Positions 1 to 8,289 of a stretch of 47,861 bases of DNA are shown in pieces. The notes beneath the pieces are model-generated. The model worked only from the letters and a program-made list of their open reading frames with translations. It was not told the origin of the DNA and did not search any database. Source of the stretch: Anaerovorax odorimutans (lineage in GTDB: Bacteria; Bacillota; Clostridia; Peptostreptococcales; JAAYPU01); the NCBI GenBank assembly GCA_016841185.1, contig JAENZQ010000028.1, positions 1 through 47,861 of the forward strand, given 5' to 3'. The stretch's first letter is position 1, and each line of letters opens with the position of its first letter. Position numbers and translations under genes: made by a program.

Positions 1-96
1 CCAGAAGCATCCTCCTGCAAGCCAGATTTCCTTTAGCATCTGCTCTTCACAATCAGCATTATTAATTTGATTCTTAGAAGGATTATTGTTGACCAT
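1..96 (-). CDS. msrA: MsrA, peptide methionine sulfoxide reductase, 5' fragment
   Basis: The first 32 codons of a gene that runs off the left edge. Reading leftwards from ATG at 94-96, the residues end in the motif LAGGCFW, the hallmark of MsrA, whose Cys in GCFW is the catalytic nucleophile reducing methionine-S-sulfoxide. A good Shine-Dalgarno (GAGGTGA, about 105-111) sits upstream. The roughly 24 residues before the motif are Asn/Glu-rich and look like an ordinary N-terminal extension. Whether it is fused to MsrB cannot be seen because the rest is outside the window. Confidence 0.85.
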   Translation of the reverse strand, partial: MVNNNPSKNQINNADCEEQMLKEIWLAGGCFW

Positions 97-1073
97 GGAT
101 ATTTCACCTCACTGTGTTATTTTCTTATACTGATATACTGATATACTGAAAAAACTATTACTAAAACTATACCCAAAACAATGAGAAGGAATACCAATAA
201 AATAGCCACTCGTTTTAGGAACTATGAATATCTTGGATGGCATCGGAAAAATAAGCTTCTAAGGCAATAACATTGCTTTCTTATACATTATGTGAAGAAT
301 ATGCAGGATCTAAATACAAGTTTACGGTTTATACCTGTAATGAATTTTGAAATACTGTAGATAATAATCTTATTATAGTAAATCTAGAGTTAAATCGTGT
401 CCGTCCCGAATGACAAACGCTATCCATAATGATATTGTTTGGTATGTTGCTGATAACAGCTCTTTCTATTAAAAAGTTATAGCCACTCTGCTAGTCCAGA
501 GTGGCTATAACTTTAAGTACACTTTAGGGCACTCGCATTAGCGAATCCGATTACCTCTTAATAGCAATATTATATCACAAATTATCTTTATGTAATGTTT
601 CCTGGTTTTGCTGTCATTTCGAGAGGCATCTTCGAAGAGCCTATCGACGTGGGATCAATGGATTTATGTCACCCCACTTTTCTTTCCAGTGATACATTCC
701 GAGCAACCTGTAACGCAATCTCATTAGGTATCCCCATAATAAAGAAATGGGTAATTCTAAAAGGATCTGTTATTATTCTAAAAAATGCATCTATACATTA
801 TATCATATCCCTTTATAATTACTTGTAATTGGTCCAACAATTGGGATGTGCCAATATTGCCCTGTCCCCAAGCGTCCCTTTGACTGCATTTTGTTACACT
901 TTTATATTACATTAAACATATTTTATTTTTTTCTAATTGTGAAATTATTTAATTGCTTATTATTTTATCTAGGTCGCCGTTTGATTAACCAAACATATAA
1001 ACCACCATGTCTTCCATATGCCTAAATTCCTTCGTCCCTTTCGTCCCCTTTTATCCTTATATAATTATCAGTC
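97..1073. other. Intergenic stretch without a convincing gene
   Basis: Nearly 1 kb between msrA and the NERD gene. It contains a short direct repeat (tgatatac units near 131-148), a 16-bp perfect hairpin (475-512), and G/C-poor DNA with short tracts of gtccc/ccctgtcccc type (about 861-881 and 1031-1048) that recur elsewhere in the window. A 77-codon open frame at 595-828 lacks a ribosome site and a recognisable product. Around 268-352 one frame stays open without a start and may be a gene remnant, but I cannot identify it. Confidence 0.5.
475..512. terminator. Hairpin, 16-bp perfect stem
   Basis: Arms 475-490 and 497-512 are perfect inverted repeats around a 6-nt loop, with A-rich DNA on the left and a short T-run on the right. 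It may terminate leftward msrA-side or rightward transcription, although the T-run is weak. The hairpin at 8664-8694 has a related stem (ataaccg-like) and loop, suggesting a repeated element rather than two unrelated terminators. Confidence 0.5.
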
Positions 1074-1832
1074 TCATTTTAAAACAAACTTACACTTAGG
1101 GAAATTACTGCACCCTTTAAATTGACCGTATTTTCCATTTCGTGTAACTAATGTCCCTCCACATCTAGGACAAATATCCGAATCAATCTTTTTATTCTTT
1201 TCCGCTATATCGTTATGTATCGTTTTAACGTGTGCTTTTCTTTTTTCCTTATTATCTATATTAAGAGAAAGTAGCTTCTTATATATTTTCTCTTTATCGG
1301 AGTTAGAAATTGTCTTCTTATTATATTCATTAATAGTCTTTGATAAATTAATAGTATATACAACTTCTGTTTTAGTCTTAACTTTCAAATCAGCTTGTGT
1401 TGTAAATGTTATTATAGAGACATAATTAATAGAATCATATTCATCCAATGCTTGCTTCAGTGCTTGTATATGTCCGTAATTTTGCTTTATCGGATTACGC
1501 AGCTTTTCTTTACGCTTATAAATCACTTGGGTCCAATAATCATCATACTCATTACCCAAAATCCAACCTTTATAATTCTTTGTTTCTATTACAAATATCC
1601 CATAATTAGAAACAACAATATGATCAATCTGGGTTGTCTTACTTCCTGTTTGTAACATAATATTGTTTATTACTTTATACTTATCTGGGTCAAGCCTTGA
1701 AAGAAAAAAAGCAACAGATTTCTCCCCAAACAAACCTTTAATCTTAGGTAAAAACAGTCTATAAATAAACACTAGAATAATTAAAACCCAAATGTACCAT
1801 GAAGTAATAAACGTATTGATTAGTGATTCCAT
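1074..1832 (-). CDS. NERD-domain protein with C-terminal topoisomerase-type zinc finger
   Basis: About 252 residues. I start it at the internal ATG at 1830-1832 because AGGGG lies 7 nt upstream; the longer reading has no ribosome site. Order of parts: one N-terminal membrane segment (IWVLIILVFIYRLFL), a NERD (nuclease-related) domain with the signature GxxTTQIDHIVVSNYGIFVIETKNYKG, a Lys/Asn-rich linker, and a four-Cys finger (CPRCGG...GCSNFPKC) as in the C terminus of topoisomerase I. NERD proteins are thought to be membrane-linked, DNA-processing or stress proteins; the substrate is unknown. It stands alone, followed by T-rich DNA. Confidence 0.8.
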   Translation of the reverse strand: MESLINTFITSWYIWVLIILVFIYRLFLPKIKGLFGEKSVAFFLSRLDPDKYKVINNIMLQTGSKTTQIDHIVVSNYGIFVIETKNYKGWILGNEYDDYWTQVIYKRKEKLRNPIKQNYGHIQALKQALDEYDSINYVSIITFTTQADLKVKTKTEVVYTINLSKTINEYNKKTISNSDKEKIYKKLLSLNIDNKEKRKAHVKTIHNDIAEKNKKIDSDICPRCGGTLVTRNGKYGQFKGCSNFPKCKFVLK

Positions 1833-2030
1833 ATTACTACCCCTTTTTTCTATAGTCTCTACTTTAATCATTTATAATTATACCATATTTCCTTTAATCT
1901 GGATTGTAAAAAATTCCATAATATAGCAATAACGAGTTGTTATGTACCTTTCATTTTAAAATAACATAAAGACTACATTTATGTTAAAATAGTAGAAAAG
2001 ATACAATTCATAAATAAAGAGGTAAATCAT

Positions 2031-3263
2031 ATGTTTAACAAGTCGGGAATCCCTTCAAATGCAATCACGCGTATAATACTATCTTTACTCATTTTCACGA
2101 CAATGCTTTCAACGTATGTGTTTGCAGAAGATATTAAAATCGGAACAATTATTAACAAAGTACTTTCTACTGATATTAAAACTTATGTGAATGGGTATCA
2201 AATACCCTCCATGAACATCGATGGGTCTACTGCTGTCGTTGTAGAAAACTTAAGAAAATATGGATTTGATGTTGTATGGAACCCCCAAAAAAGGACGCTA
2301 ACGATTACTACTCATATTGATAAAGAAATAACACCTATTTCAGTAGGTCACGATAACAATGAAATAGGAAATAAAATAGCGGATGTGATTCATACCGATA
2401 TTAAAACTTATATAAATGGTAAAGAAGTCCCCTCTTTTAATATCAATGGCTATACAGCTATTCAAATGAAATCTCTTTCTGATTTAGGAACCATTACGTG
2501 GAATAAAGAGCTAAGAGAAGTACATTTTGTTTCAAATGATACAAGTACTAATGTCGATGCCAATAATCAAAACTTACTTTTTAACATTGAATATGTTTCT
2601 GAGGAAGAAATGTTAATTAAAATTATGGATGATAAAATAATAAATAATAAAGAAGAAATAGGTTTTATAGATAGAAGTAATAATGGGTACAAAGTAATGA
2701 TTTCTTCAAAAGCCATTGCTGAAAGGTTTAAATATGACATGTCTAAAAAAGATAGCAACGGTTATATATTTGAAAGAAACGGCTATAGCTTTGAAATAAG
2801 TAATAATAATAACTCTATAAAAAAATATTACTATGGGAAATTAATTGATTCAGGAATAGGAATGCAATATAACCCCATATCAAAAAATAATGATTTATAT
2901 ATATATGACTGCGATTTGCCACGTTTATTTGGATTAACTAATTACTATGATAAAGAAACGAACACAATCACTCTGAAATACAAAAATTACAGTATCGAAG
3001 ACCATGGAAATTATAAAATAGAAGGTGAAAAAATTCTAATAAAAGTTCCACATTATTTTGTACGAATAGATGTAGTAGATGACTCAGGAAGATATCAAGC
3101 CAACTACACAAGTGATTCTGTCGCTGCAAACGAACCTCGAAAAGCATATATAGATATTAAGAATCAAGATTATACATTTGATTTAGTTATATATAAAGAC
3201 AATAGAATACTATTATTAAAGGAATTTAACAACATAAAACCATATAACAAGCCATGTCATTGA
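2031..3263 (+). CDS. Secreted protein with two copper-amine-oxidase-like 'stalk' repeats
   Basis: 410 residues, with AGAGG seven nt before the ATG. A signal peptide is clear (hydrophobic residues 13-30, cleavage near VFA-ED). Two copies of the stalk domain (copper amine oxidase N-terminal-like) follow, at about residues 45-95 and 118-168; both contain TDIKTY(V/I)NG...(I/V)PS(M/F)NI(D/N)G, so they arose by internal duplication. The remaining 240 residues are Asn/Tyr/Lys-rich and unrecognised. These domains anchor or scaffold exported proteins in clostridia; no enzyme motif is seen. The 3' end overlaps the start of a broken reading frame, so the protein may once have been longer or had a partner gene. 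Confidence 0.75.
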   Translation: MFNKSGIPSNAITRIILSLLIFTTMLSTYVFAEDIKIGTIINKVLSTDIKTYVNGYQIPSMNIDGSTAVVVENLRKYGFDVVWNPQKRTLTITTHIDKEITPISVGHDNNEIGNKIADVIHTDIKTYINGKEVPSFNINGYTAIQMKSLSDLGTITWNKELREVHFVSNDTSTNVDANNQNLLFNIEYVSEEEMLIKIMDDKIINNKEEIGFIDRSNNGYKVMISSKAIAERFKYDMSKKDSNGYIFERNGYSFEISNNNNSIKKYYYGKLIDSGIGMQYNPISKNNDLYIYDCDLPRLFGLTNYYDKETNTITLKYKNYSIEDHGNYKIEGEKILIKVPHYFVRIDVVDDSGRYQANYTSDSVAANEPRKAYIDIKNQDYTFDLVIYKDNRILLLKEFNNIKPYNKPCH

Positions 3264-3656
3264 AAGAACAAGAATACTTAGTGCATTTTCATCTAGTAAT
3301 ATTATTAAACCGGAAAAAGTATATTAACACGAATCATTCGGAAATATTACTTGAAGGAAATATTATAAATGCAAATGATGCGTATGTATCTGTTAGAATA
3401 GAAAAGTATAACTCTGAATTGGAAGATTTTTAAATTTAAAGATAAGCAACGCATAGCTTTACAAGACGATTATTTCAAAGATTATATAAAATTGAAAGAA
3501 GAAGGACGATATCGAATTACCGTAATCGCCAATGTACATTCCTGTTATAATACTATGGATGTCGAAGTCTTTAGATTCTTCACAGATTTTACCCAGGGAA
3601 TCTTATATAACAATGTTAACATATGTTTTTCTCTTATTTTTCATCGCAAATTATAG
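3254..3656 (+). pseudogene. Frameshifted remnant of an exported-protein domain
   Basis: ATG at 3254 opens a frame that reads 59 codons and stops at 3431-3433. The frame one base over then continues (FKFKDKQRIALQDDYFKDY...EEGRYRITVIANV) to a stop at 3654-3656. The break falls in a run of five T at about 3427-3431, so a single-base indel splits what reads as one beta-rich extracellular domain (ILLEGNIINANDAYVSVRIEKYNSE... then ...GRYRITV). The second part is in the same frame as the stalk protein upstream, so it could be a lost C-terminal portion of that gene. A sequencing error in the T-run is possible. Confidence 0.5.
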
Positions 3657-3685
3657 TTCCCCGTACCCAACATCACATCTATCTA

Positions 3686-3746
3686 TGTAGGAGCGAACAC
3701 TGTTCGCCAACACCATAACGTAGGGGTTCAACGTTTCACTCCTACA
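3686..3746. repeat. Palindromic intergenic repeat (gtaggagcgaac type)
   Basis: Outer arms TGTAGGAG (3686-3693) and CTCCTACA (3739-3746) are inverted. Within lies a second short hairpin gcgaac-act-gttcgc (3693-3707). The tract has no coding potential and resembles the TAGGGGCGAAC-type palindromes scattered through many bacterial genomes. Confidence 0.55.
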
Positions 3747-3938
3747 CAAGCAAAACTCGATAAAGCTTAAATTCACACCATCATTCTTCAACATATTCCC
3801 TTCAGGCAAAGTCCCTGTCCCCCTGTCTGTCCGTCCCTTCTGTCTCCTGATAAAGTGGTATCCGTATATAAATTAAACAAGAAGGATTTTTCATAGTATT
3901 TTCGAATTAGAAATATATAATTTGATTAAGGTGATATC

Positions 3939-4127
3939 ATGAATAATTACTCGGAATGGTACAATGAAATTAATAATACAAAAATGGACAAATCCCATGG
4001 CGGTTTAAAGATATACAAGATGATACTACTTCTCTATGTTATTATGGGGTCAGGCATGAAAAATTGCCAAACTAACAAAAACCAGCCAACAACACATTAT
4101 TGTCAAACTGGTTTTATCTTTCTTTAA
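3939..4127 (+). CDS. Small hypothetical protein (doubtful)
   Basis: 62 codons with a good ribosome site (AAGGTG, 7 nt before ATG), which is the main reason to list it. The N-terminal half is hydrophilic (NNYSEWYNEINNTKMDKSHGG), then comes a hydrophobic stretch (IYKMILLLYVIM). The last 20 codons run into an imperfect hairpin (accag...ctggt, about 4080-4110), so the end may be non-coding. It may be the truncated head of a lost gene. No family recognised. Confidence 0.3.
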   Translation: MNNYSEWYNEINNTKMDKSHGGLKIYKMILLLYVIMGSGMKNCQTNKNQPTTHYCQTGFIFL

Positions 4128-4380
4128 ATATATATTCCCCCTACATCCATAATACCTTTATAACCCTTTTCTTATATTACAAGATAAATTGGGTAAATGA
4201 GCAATATTTTGTAAGGATGTCTTGTTTTTCTGGATTCTCCAGACCAGTGCCTGAATAGAAGATAATTGTTTATCGTTAATTGTCGAAAAATAATTAGTGT
4301 TTACCGAATTCTACCTTTATAATTGAGCGAACATATCTTCTGAAGTTTTCAAAATCAATATACCCTATAAGATTCATTTT

Positions 4381-6591
4381 TCAAGCCGTTTCTGATGACT
4401 TATTTTTGTATTTCGCTATAACCAATTTTATATCTGAATATGTTATATCTTCAGCGACTTTTTCCATTATTGGTTTAAGTTTGTTAGTACCAATATTTTT
4501 TATAACCCCTAAAATTTCATCTTCTTTAGATTTATCAATAAACTTATTCCAATCAATGAAATATCCTTTTTGACTAAGCTTCTCCAGATGTTTAACAATA
4601 GTGCTTGGTGTTAATTCTCTCATCTTTGATATGTCCTCTAGGCTAAAGCCTTTTTCATAAGCCTCATACGTTAATTCATATCTATCTTTTCCTTCGTTCC
4701 TTTTGCTTCCTGCGATATTGTCTGCTTCATACTCCTCATACATTTGATTACACCTTGCCGAAACATCCCTTGGACTAATGTCTTTTTCTATCATATACTC
4801 ACTAATGACTTTTATAAATGTATCGCCATAATTATCGAATTTCTTTTCTCCAACACCTTTTATTTTCAAAAATATTTCTTTGCTTGTGGGCATATAATAC
4901 GCCATTTCTTCCAATGCTGTATTATGAAATATGACATAGAGAGGAACTTTTTTAAGCTCTGCTATTTCTTTTCTTTTTTCACTTAGACGCGTGAATAAAT
5001 CAGAATCAAAATCCAAATCTGATTTTCTCTTTTGTTGAACCTTTTTATCTGCTTTTACCTTCATGGCTTCCTTTTTCATGAATATTTTTTCCTGTCCTTT
5101 CAGAACACCTCTCGAGCTTTTCATGAGTTTAAGGACCGGATAAGCATCTGTTGTCATCGTAATATATCCTCTGGCAATAAGGTTCATAGTCAGTTCTCTA
5201 AGAGCACCTTCAGAGTAATCCGCCATAATCCCATAGGTTGAAATCTTGTCTAAATTAAACCCTAATATCTTTTTATTCTTTGACCCTCTGAGAATCTGTA
5301 TAATCATATTGAGACCATATCTTTGATTACTTCTGTAAATACATGACATGACTTTCTGAGCTTCAATAGTCACATCAGTATATTCAGAATCATCTATGCA
5401 GTTTCCGCAACTTTCACAATTGGTTACATTCGTTTTTTCACCAAAATATTTTAAGATTTCACTTCTTAAACATTTGTCTGTATGGCAGAAATTTACTAAA
5501 TACTGAAGGTTTGTAAACTGTATTTTTTCTCTTTCTTTAGATGATGCTCCCTGAGCAATTAAAAGCTTCTGCTTGACAATATCCGAAGGAGAATACATTA
5601 AAATGCAGTCACTCTTCTTTTCATCTCTTCCTGCACGCCCAGCCTCTTGGTAATAAGCCTCCATATTCTTCGGCATATTATAATGTATAACAAAGCGCAC
5701 ATCAGGCTTATCGATACCCATTCCAAAGGCATTGGTTGCTACAATAATATTGGTATTATCCATCATAAAACTTTCTTGCACATTTTTACGTGTATCACTA
5801 TCCATGCCTCCGTGATATGCACCTACAGAAAATCCACTTTGTTTCAATTTATGACTCAAGGACTCTACAGTTTTTCTTGTCGCACAATAAATAATACCTG
5901 AACCACTTATAAACTCACTGTTCAGATATTCTTTTAAATATTTAAATTTATCATTTGGTTTTATCACCTTGTAAAACAAGTTCGGTCTATCAAATCCTGA
6001 GATTAATTCAAATGGCTCGTCAAGCCCTATAAGTTCCTTGATTTCTTTAATAACATATTTTGTCGCTGTGGCTGTAAATGCTGCAATAACAGGTCTTTTA
6101 TCAAGCAATGCTATAAACTTAGGAATATCTCTGTAACTTGGTCTAAAATCATGCCCCCACTGGCTGATACAGTGTGCTTCATCTATTGCTAAAAATGAAA
6201 CATCAATCGATCTAGTTAAATGATATATGTTATCTGTCAACAACCGTTCAGGCGCTAAGTATAATAACTGATGTTCACCATCTTTAATTCCTTTTATCCT
6301 ATTATTTATTTCACTGCTATTCAATGTACTGTTTATATAAGTAGCTTGAATACCCATTTCATCCAAACTATCCACTTGATCTTTCATCAACGCTATTAGC
6401 GGAGAAATCACTATCGTTATACCTTTTTCCATTAACAGAGCCGGCATCTGATAACACAAAGATTTCCCTCCACCTGTAGGCATAATCCCCAAAACGTCTT
6501 TTTCATCCATAATGTGATCTATAATATCTTCTTGACCTTTTTTAAATGCACTATAACCAAAATTCTTTTTTAACAATTCATATTTATTCAA
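4381..6591 (-). CDS. recQ: ATP-dependent DNA helicase RecQ
   Basis: 736 residues. Helicase motifs in order: Q-motif region with FKKGQ, motif I MPTGGGKS, motif II DEAH (AIDEAHCISQWGHDFRPSYRDI, the RecQ signature), motif III FTATAT, motif V/VI VRFVIHYNMPKNMEAYYQEAGRAGRD. Then an RQC zinc site (CHTDKCLRSEILKYFGE...NCESCGNC), a winged helix, an HRDC domain (about 535-610), and a C-terminal helix-turn-helix tail seen in longer Firmicute RecQ proteins. It unwinds DNA 3'-5' in recombination and fork repair. The start is TTG at 6589-6591 with GGGG upstream. Monocistronic as far as visible. Confidence 0.95.
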   Translation of the reverse strand: MNKYELLKKNFGYSAFKKGQEDIIDHIMDEKDVLGIMPTGGGKSLCYQMPALLMEKGITIVISPLIALMKDQVDSLDEMGIQATYINSTLNSSEINNRIKGIKDGEHQLLYLAPERLLTDNIYHLTRSIDVSFLAIDEAHCISQWGHDFRPSYRDIPKFIALLDKRPVIAAFTATATKYVIKEIKELIGLDEPFELISGFDRPNLFYKVIKPNDKFKYLKEYLNSEFISGSGIIYCATRKTVESLSHKLKQSGFSVGAYHGGMDSDTRKNVQESFMMDNTNIIVATNAFGMGIDKPDVRFVIHYNMPKNMEAYYQEAGRAGRDEKKSDCILMYSPSDIVKQKLLIAQGASSKEREKIQFTNLQYLVNFCHTDKCLRSEILKYFGEKTNVTNCESCGNCIDDSEYTDVTIEAQKVMSCIYRSNQRYGLNMIIQILRGSKNKKILGFNLDKISTYGIMADYSEGALRELTMNLIARGYITMTTDAYPVLKLMKSSRGVLKGQEKIFMKKEAMKVKADKKVQQKRKSDLDFDSDLFTRLSEKRKEIAELKKVPLYVIFHNTALEEMAYYMPTSKEIFLKIKGVGEKKFDNYGDTFIKVISEYMIEKDISPRDVSARCNQMYEEYEADNIAGSKRNEGKDRYELTYEAYEKGFSLEDISKMRELTPSTIVKHLEKLSQKGYFIDWNKFIDKSKEDEILGVIKNIGTNKLKPIMEKVAEDITYSDIKLVIAKYKNKSSETA

Positions 6592-6653
6592 GCCTTTATC
6601 CCCTTTTTAAATCAATAACATAGAATCTAGTATACTACAATTTCATTTTTTTG

Positions 6654-6681
6654 TTTACATATATGTGTCTTTGCATATAAT
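6654..6681 (+). promoter_or_regulatory. Promoter for the small convergent RNA
   Basis: TTTACA (6654-6659), 16-nt spacer, TATAAT (6676-6681). Predicted start of transcription is near 6688. It fires rightwards into an RNA of about 100 nt that ends at the hairpin 6750-6774 and encodes no protein. Confidence 0.65.
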
Positions 6682-6687
6682 ATAAAT

Positions 6688-6784
6688 AAGAGAGAGTGGG
6701 ACCAGATGGTTGGCTCTCAAAAGGGAATTACGCATAAAAAAATAGCTCTGTCACCCTAGTGTCAATAGGGTGACGATTTTTTTA
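6688..6784 (+). ncRNA. Candidate antitoxin RNA of a type I toxin-antitoxin locus
   Basis: About 97 nt from a strong promoter to an intrinsic terminator. It has no start codon with ribosome site. Its 3' half overlaps, in antisense, the 3' part of the minus-strand transcript that carries the holin-like toxin peptide, the arrangement of the Bacillus txpA/RatA pair. It carries GATGGTTGGCT (6705-6715), which also occurs, in the sense of its own strand, in the leader of the opposing transcript (6873-6883). Boundaries are inferred from promoter and terminator positions. Confidence 0.5.
6750..6784. terminator. Shared terminator between convergent small transcripts
   Basis: Nine-bp stem gtcacccta/tagggtgac (6750-6758, 6766-6774) with a 7-nt loop, followed on the plus strand by seven T (6777-6783). 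On the minus strand a T-run (6736-6742) lies 7 nt beyond the hairpin, so it may serve both directions, as in convergent type I toxin-antitoxin loci. Confidence 0.75.
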
Positions 6785-6847
6785 TTTCAAACGATATATT
6801 AATGTCGCAAATGCAATCATTAAAACTAATGCTTCAAAAATAGTTAT
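6782..6847 (-). pseudogene. Holin-like type I toxin peptide, start codon ATA (decayed or non-canonical)
   Basis: A 21-codon frame reading (I)TIFEALVLMIAFATLIYRLK. The core FEALxLMIAFATLI is the pattern of Firmicute holin-like type I toxins (Fst/TxpA-like), which insert in the membrane. A strong Shine-Dalgarno (GGGGGTG, about 6854-6860) is spaced for a start at 6845-6847, but that codon is ATA, directly after a TAA. The tail is shorter than usual and lacks the typical Lys-rich end. The SD is also caught in a hairpin (cccttttcaaggg), as expected for a toxin under translational lock. Most likely a crippled relic; use of ATA or of the internal ATG at 6818-6820 cannot be excluded. Confidence 0.6.
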
Positions 6848-6906
6848 TTACTCACCCCCTTGAAAAGGGATAAGCCAACCATCACCCTATTCAACTTTCA
6901 TATAAA

Positions 6907-6936
6907 ATTATATCCTTTATTGAGTAATATTTTCAA
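6907..6936 (-). promoter_or_regulatory. Promoter for the toxin-like transcript
   Basis: On the minus strand, TTGAAA (6931-6936), 18-nt spacer, TATAAT (6907-6912). Transcription would begin near 6900 and cross the GATGGTTGGCT motif, the SD-burying hairpin and the toxin frame towards the hairpin at 6750-6774. Confidence 0.55.
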
Positions 6937-6995
6937 TAATATATAATTTTTTACAAATTTTTCTTGAAGAATTTGTAAAGAAATGCCAATAACAC

Positions 6996-7024
6996 TTGCC
7001 TTAAAGCTTAATATTGTGTATAAT
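6996..7024 (+). promoter_or_regulatory. cspA promoter
   Basis: TTGCCT (6996-7001), 17-nt spacer, TATAAT (7019-7024). This predicts a leader of about 160 nt before cspA, a long leader being typical of cold-shock genes. Confidence 0.7.
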
Positions 7025-7077
7025 AGTTATTGAAATTGTTTGCTCTTTAATTTTAATATATGTTTAATTTTTTTAAG

Positions 7078-7146
7078 ATTCACATCATATTAGAGATTAT
7101 AAGAACTATTAACAATGGATAATCTGTAATATTATGTGAATTTTTT
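7078..7146 (+). promoter_or_regulatory. Long AT-rich hairpin in the cspA leader (thermosensor or attenuator candidate)
   Basis: Arms 7078-7092 and 7127-7141 pair over 15 positions with one mismatch; inside, gattat/ataatc (7095-7100, 7119-7124) extend the fold. Five to six T follow directly after the right arm, so the fold could act as a terminator as well as a temperature-sensitive structure. It ends about 45 nt before the cspA ribosome site. Confidence 0.5.
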
Positions 7147-7191
7147 GTTCTCATAAATTGCAGAAACAAAAAATAAAGGAGGTACCTCAAT

Positions 7192-7389
7192 ATGAATGGT
7201 ACAGTAAAATGGTTTAATGCAGATAAAGGATTTGGATTTATTACAACAGAAGAAGACAACGATGTTTTTGCCCACTTTTCACAGATTCGAGCAGATGGAT
7301 ACAAGACTTTAAATGAAGGTGATGATGTGAGCTTTGATGTTGTAAAAGCTGATCGTGGCGATCAAGCTGAAAATATAGTAAAGCTATAA
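7192..7389 (+). CDS. cspA: Cold-shock protein, CspA family
   Basis: 65 residues, the usual size, with AAAGGAGG before the ATG. RNP1 (KGFGFIT) and RNP2 (VFAHFS) RNA-binding motifs are intact, as is the opening GTVKWFN. It binds single-stranded RNA as a chaperone in the cytoplasm. The gene has its own promoter, a structured leader and its own terminator, so it is a single-gene unit. Confidence 0.97.
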   Translation: MNGTVKWFNADKGFGFITTEEDNDVFAHFSQIRADGYKTLNEGDDVSFDVVKADRGDQAENIVKL

Positions 7390-7407
7390 TTAATTCAAAA
7401 TTGAGAT

Positions 7408-7974
7408 TTACAAAATAGAACATCTTAAAGATGTTCTATTTTTTTCACTAACTTTTGTATCCTTTAAGACATATTCAAAATGCGGGGTTCCTTCTTTACC
7501 ATTATATGAAATCAAATACCCTGCATTCTCACCTTCGTATTCAACAATTATTTTATGCTGCGGCATACCCTCCGGTCTAAATACTTCTAATAATACAGCG
7601 GAATTATCTTTAGTATTTGCTTGTTCAAAAACATCTTCCTCTTCTATTAAGCTACCATCTTCCATTGATACTGTAACAACTTTAATATTTGATCCATTGT
7701 AAGCTGGTATAATTAATATTTGCTGTCCCTCTTCTTCAAGTGTAGTTTTTTTAATGTGCTCTATCTTATCTACTTCTCCTTTATTCGGCTCATTAACTAT
7801 TAGCATTGCCATATTGTCAGGCATTTCTTCCTCGTGAAGCAACTCTAATTGTTCCACTGCTGTATTTTTTTTCTTTCCTTCTTCCGCTTCCTCATTAACG
7901 CATCCAGATAAAAGTCCAGTAGTTAATATTAAAACGATAAATCCTATCTTTAAAAATCCTTTATTCATATTCAT
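7408..7974 (-). CDS. Predicted lipoprotein of unknown function
   Basis: 188 residues, start ATG at 7972-7974 with AGGAGGG upstream. A type II signal peptide is clear: hydrophobic segment then LLSGC, with Cys-25 the lipidated residue. After an acidic/Lys linker (EEAEEGKKKN) there is a globular part of about 140 residues with many Glu and beta-prone segments (ILIIPAYNGSNIKVVTVSMEDGSLI). I recognise no domain. The C terminus overlaps the cspA terminator. Outer face of the membrane is the expected location. Confidence 0.75.
   Translation of the reverse strand: MNMNKGFLKIGFIVLILTTGLLSGCVNEEAEEGKKKNTAVEQLELLHEEEMPDNMAMLIVNEPNKGEVDKIEHIKKTTLEEEGQQILIIPAYNGSNIKVVTVSMEDGSLIEEEDVFEQANTKDNSAVLLEVFRPEGMPQHKIIVEYEGENAGYLISYNGKEGTPHFEYVLKDTKVSEKNRTSLRCSIL
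7414..7447. terminator. Terminator after cspA
   Basis: Arms 7414-7426 and 7428-7440 are a 13-nt inverted repeat followed by seven or more T on the plus strand. It overlaps the last codons of the convergent lipoprotein gene, so that protein's tail (VSEKNRTSLRCSIL) is partly terminator sequence. Confidence 0.85.
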
Positions 7975-7990
7975 TCTAAAATCCCTCCTG

Positions 7991-8203
7991 CATGGGTCAG
8001 ACAGTAATACTTAAAGTCATGGCAAATGAGATAAAGAAGATTAGCCTCATTATTACAACCAATATTGAGTTTGGAAGGTGAAAAGTTTCCTGTTTGATGA
8101 AAAGCTCACAGCTGCTGCAATGGTTGATAGGCTTGTTGCATCACTCACACATGTTGGTATTTACAGGCAAAAGCTATCGTATGATAATTCATTAATGAAG
8201 TAA
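7991..8203 (+). pseudogene. istB: IS21-family IstB remnant (3' end)
   Basis: Reads SLIITTNIEFGR and, after a one-base deletion near 8079-8081, WKSFLFDEKLTAAAMVDRLVAS...YRQKLSYDNSLMK, stopping at 8201-8203. This matches the C-terminal third of IstB, the AAA+ helper ATPase of IS21 transposition (IITTN...DEKLTAA..DRL...S.SLM). The 5' two-thirds and istA are missing, so the element is dead. Confidence 0.8.
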
Positions 8204-8280
8204 TCTAGGTTGGTGCTGGTAATTGTATTTTTGGTTGCCAAAAGTTGTAATTTTATATTGCCAAACACCTATATACTATC
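8204..8280 (+). mobile_element. Right-end remnant of the IS21 element
   Basis: Non-coding tail directly after the IstB stop, with gttggtgctggt, ttggttgcc and ttgccaaacacc, the kind of sequence that lies between istB and the terminal repeat in clostridial IS21 elements. The exact end is not resolvable. Confidence 0.45.
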
Positions 8281-8289
8281 ATTTTAGCA

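Noticed and set aside
595-828. 77-codon plus-strand frame in the left intergenic region
   Set aside because: No ribosome site, no recognisable domain, repeat-like DNA.
3686-3746. CRISPR repeat
   Set aside because: A single palindromic unit; no regular spacer-repeat series anywhere in the window.
4187-4290. Minus-strand flavodoxin-like start (IIFYSGTG)
   Set aside because: The eight residues match by look only; the frame lacks a start and the following residues do not fit a flavodoxin.
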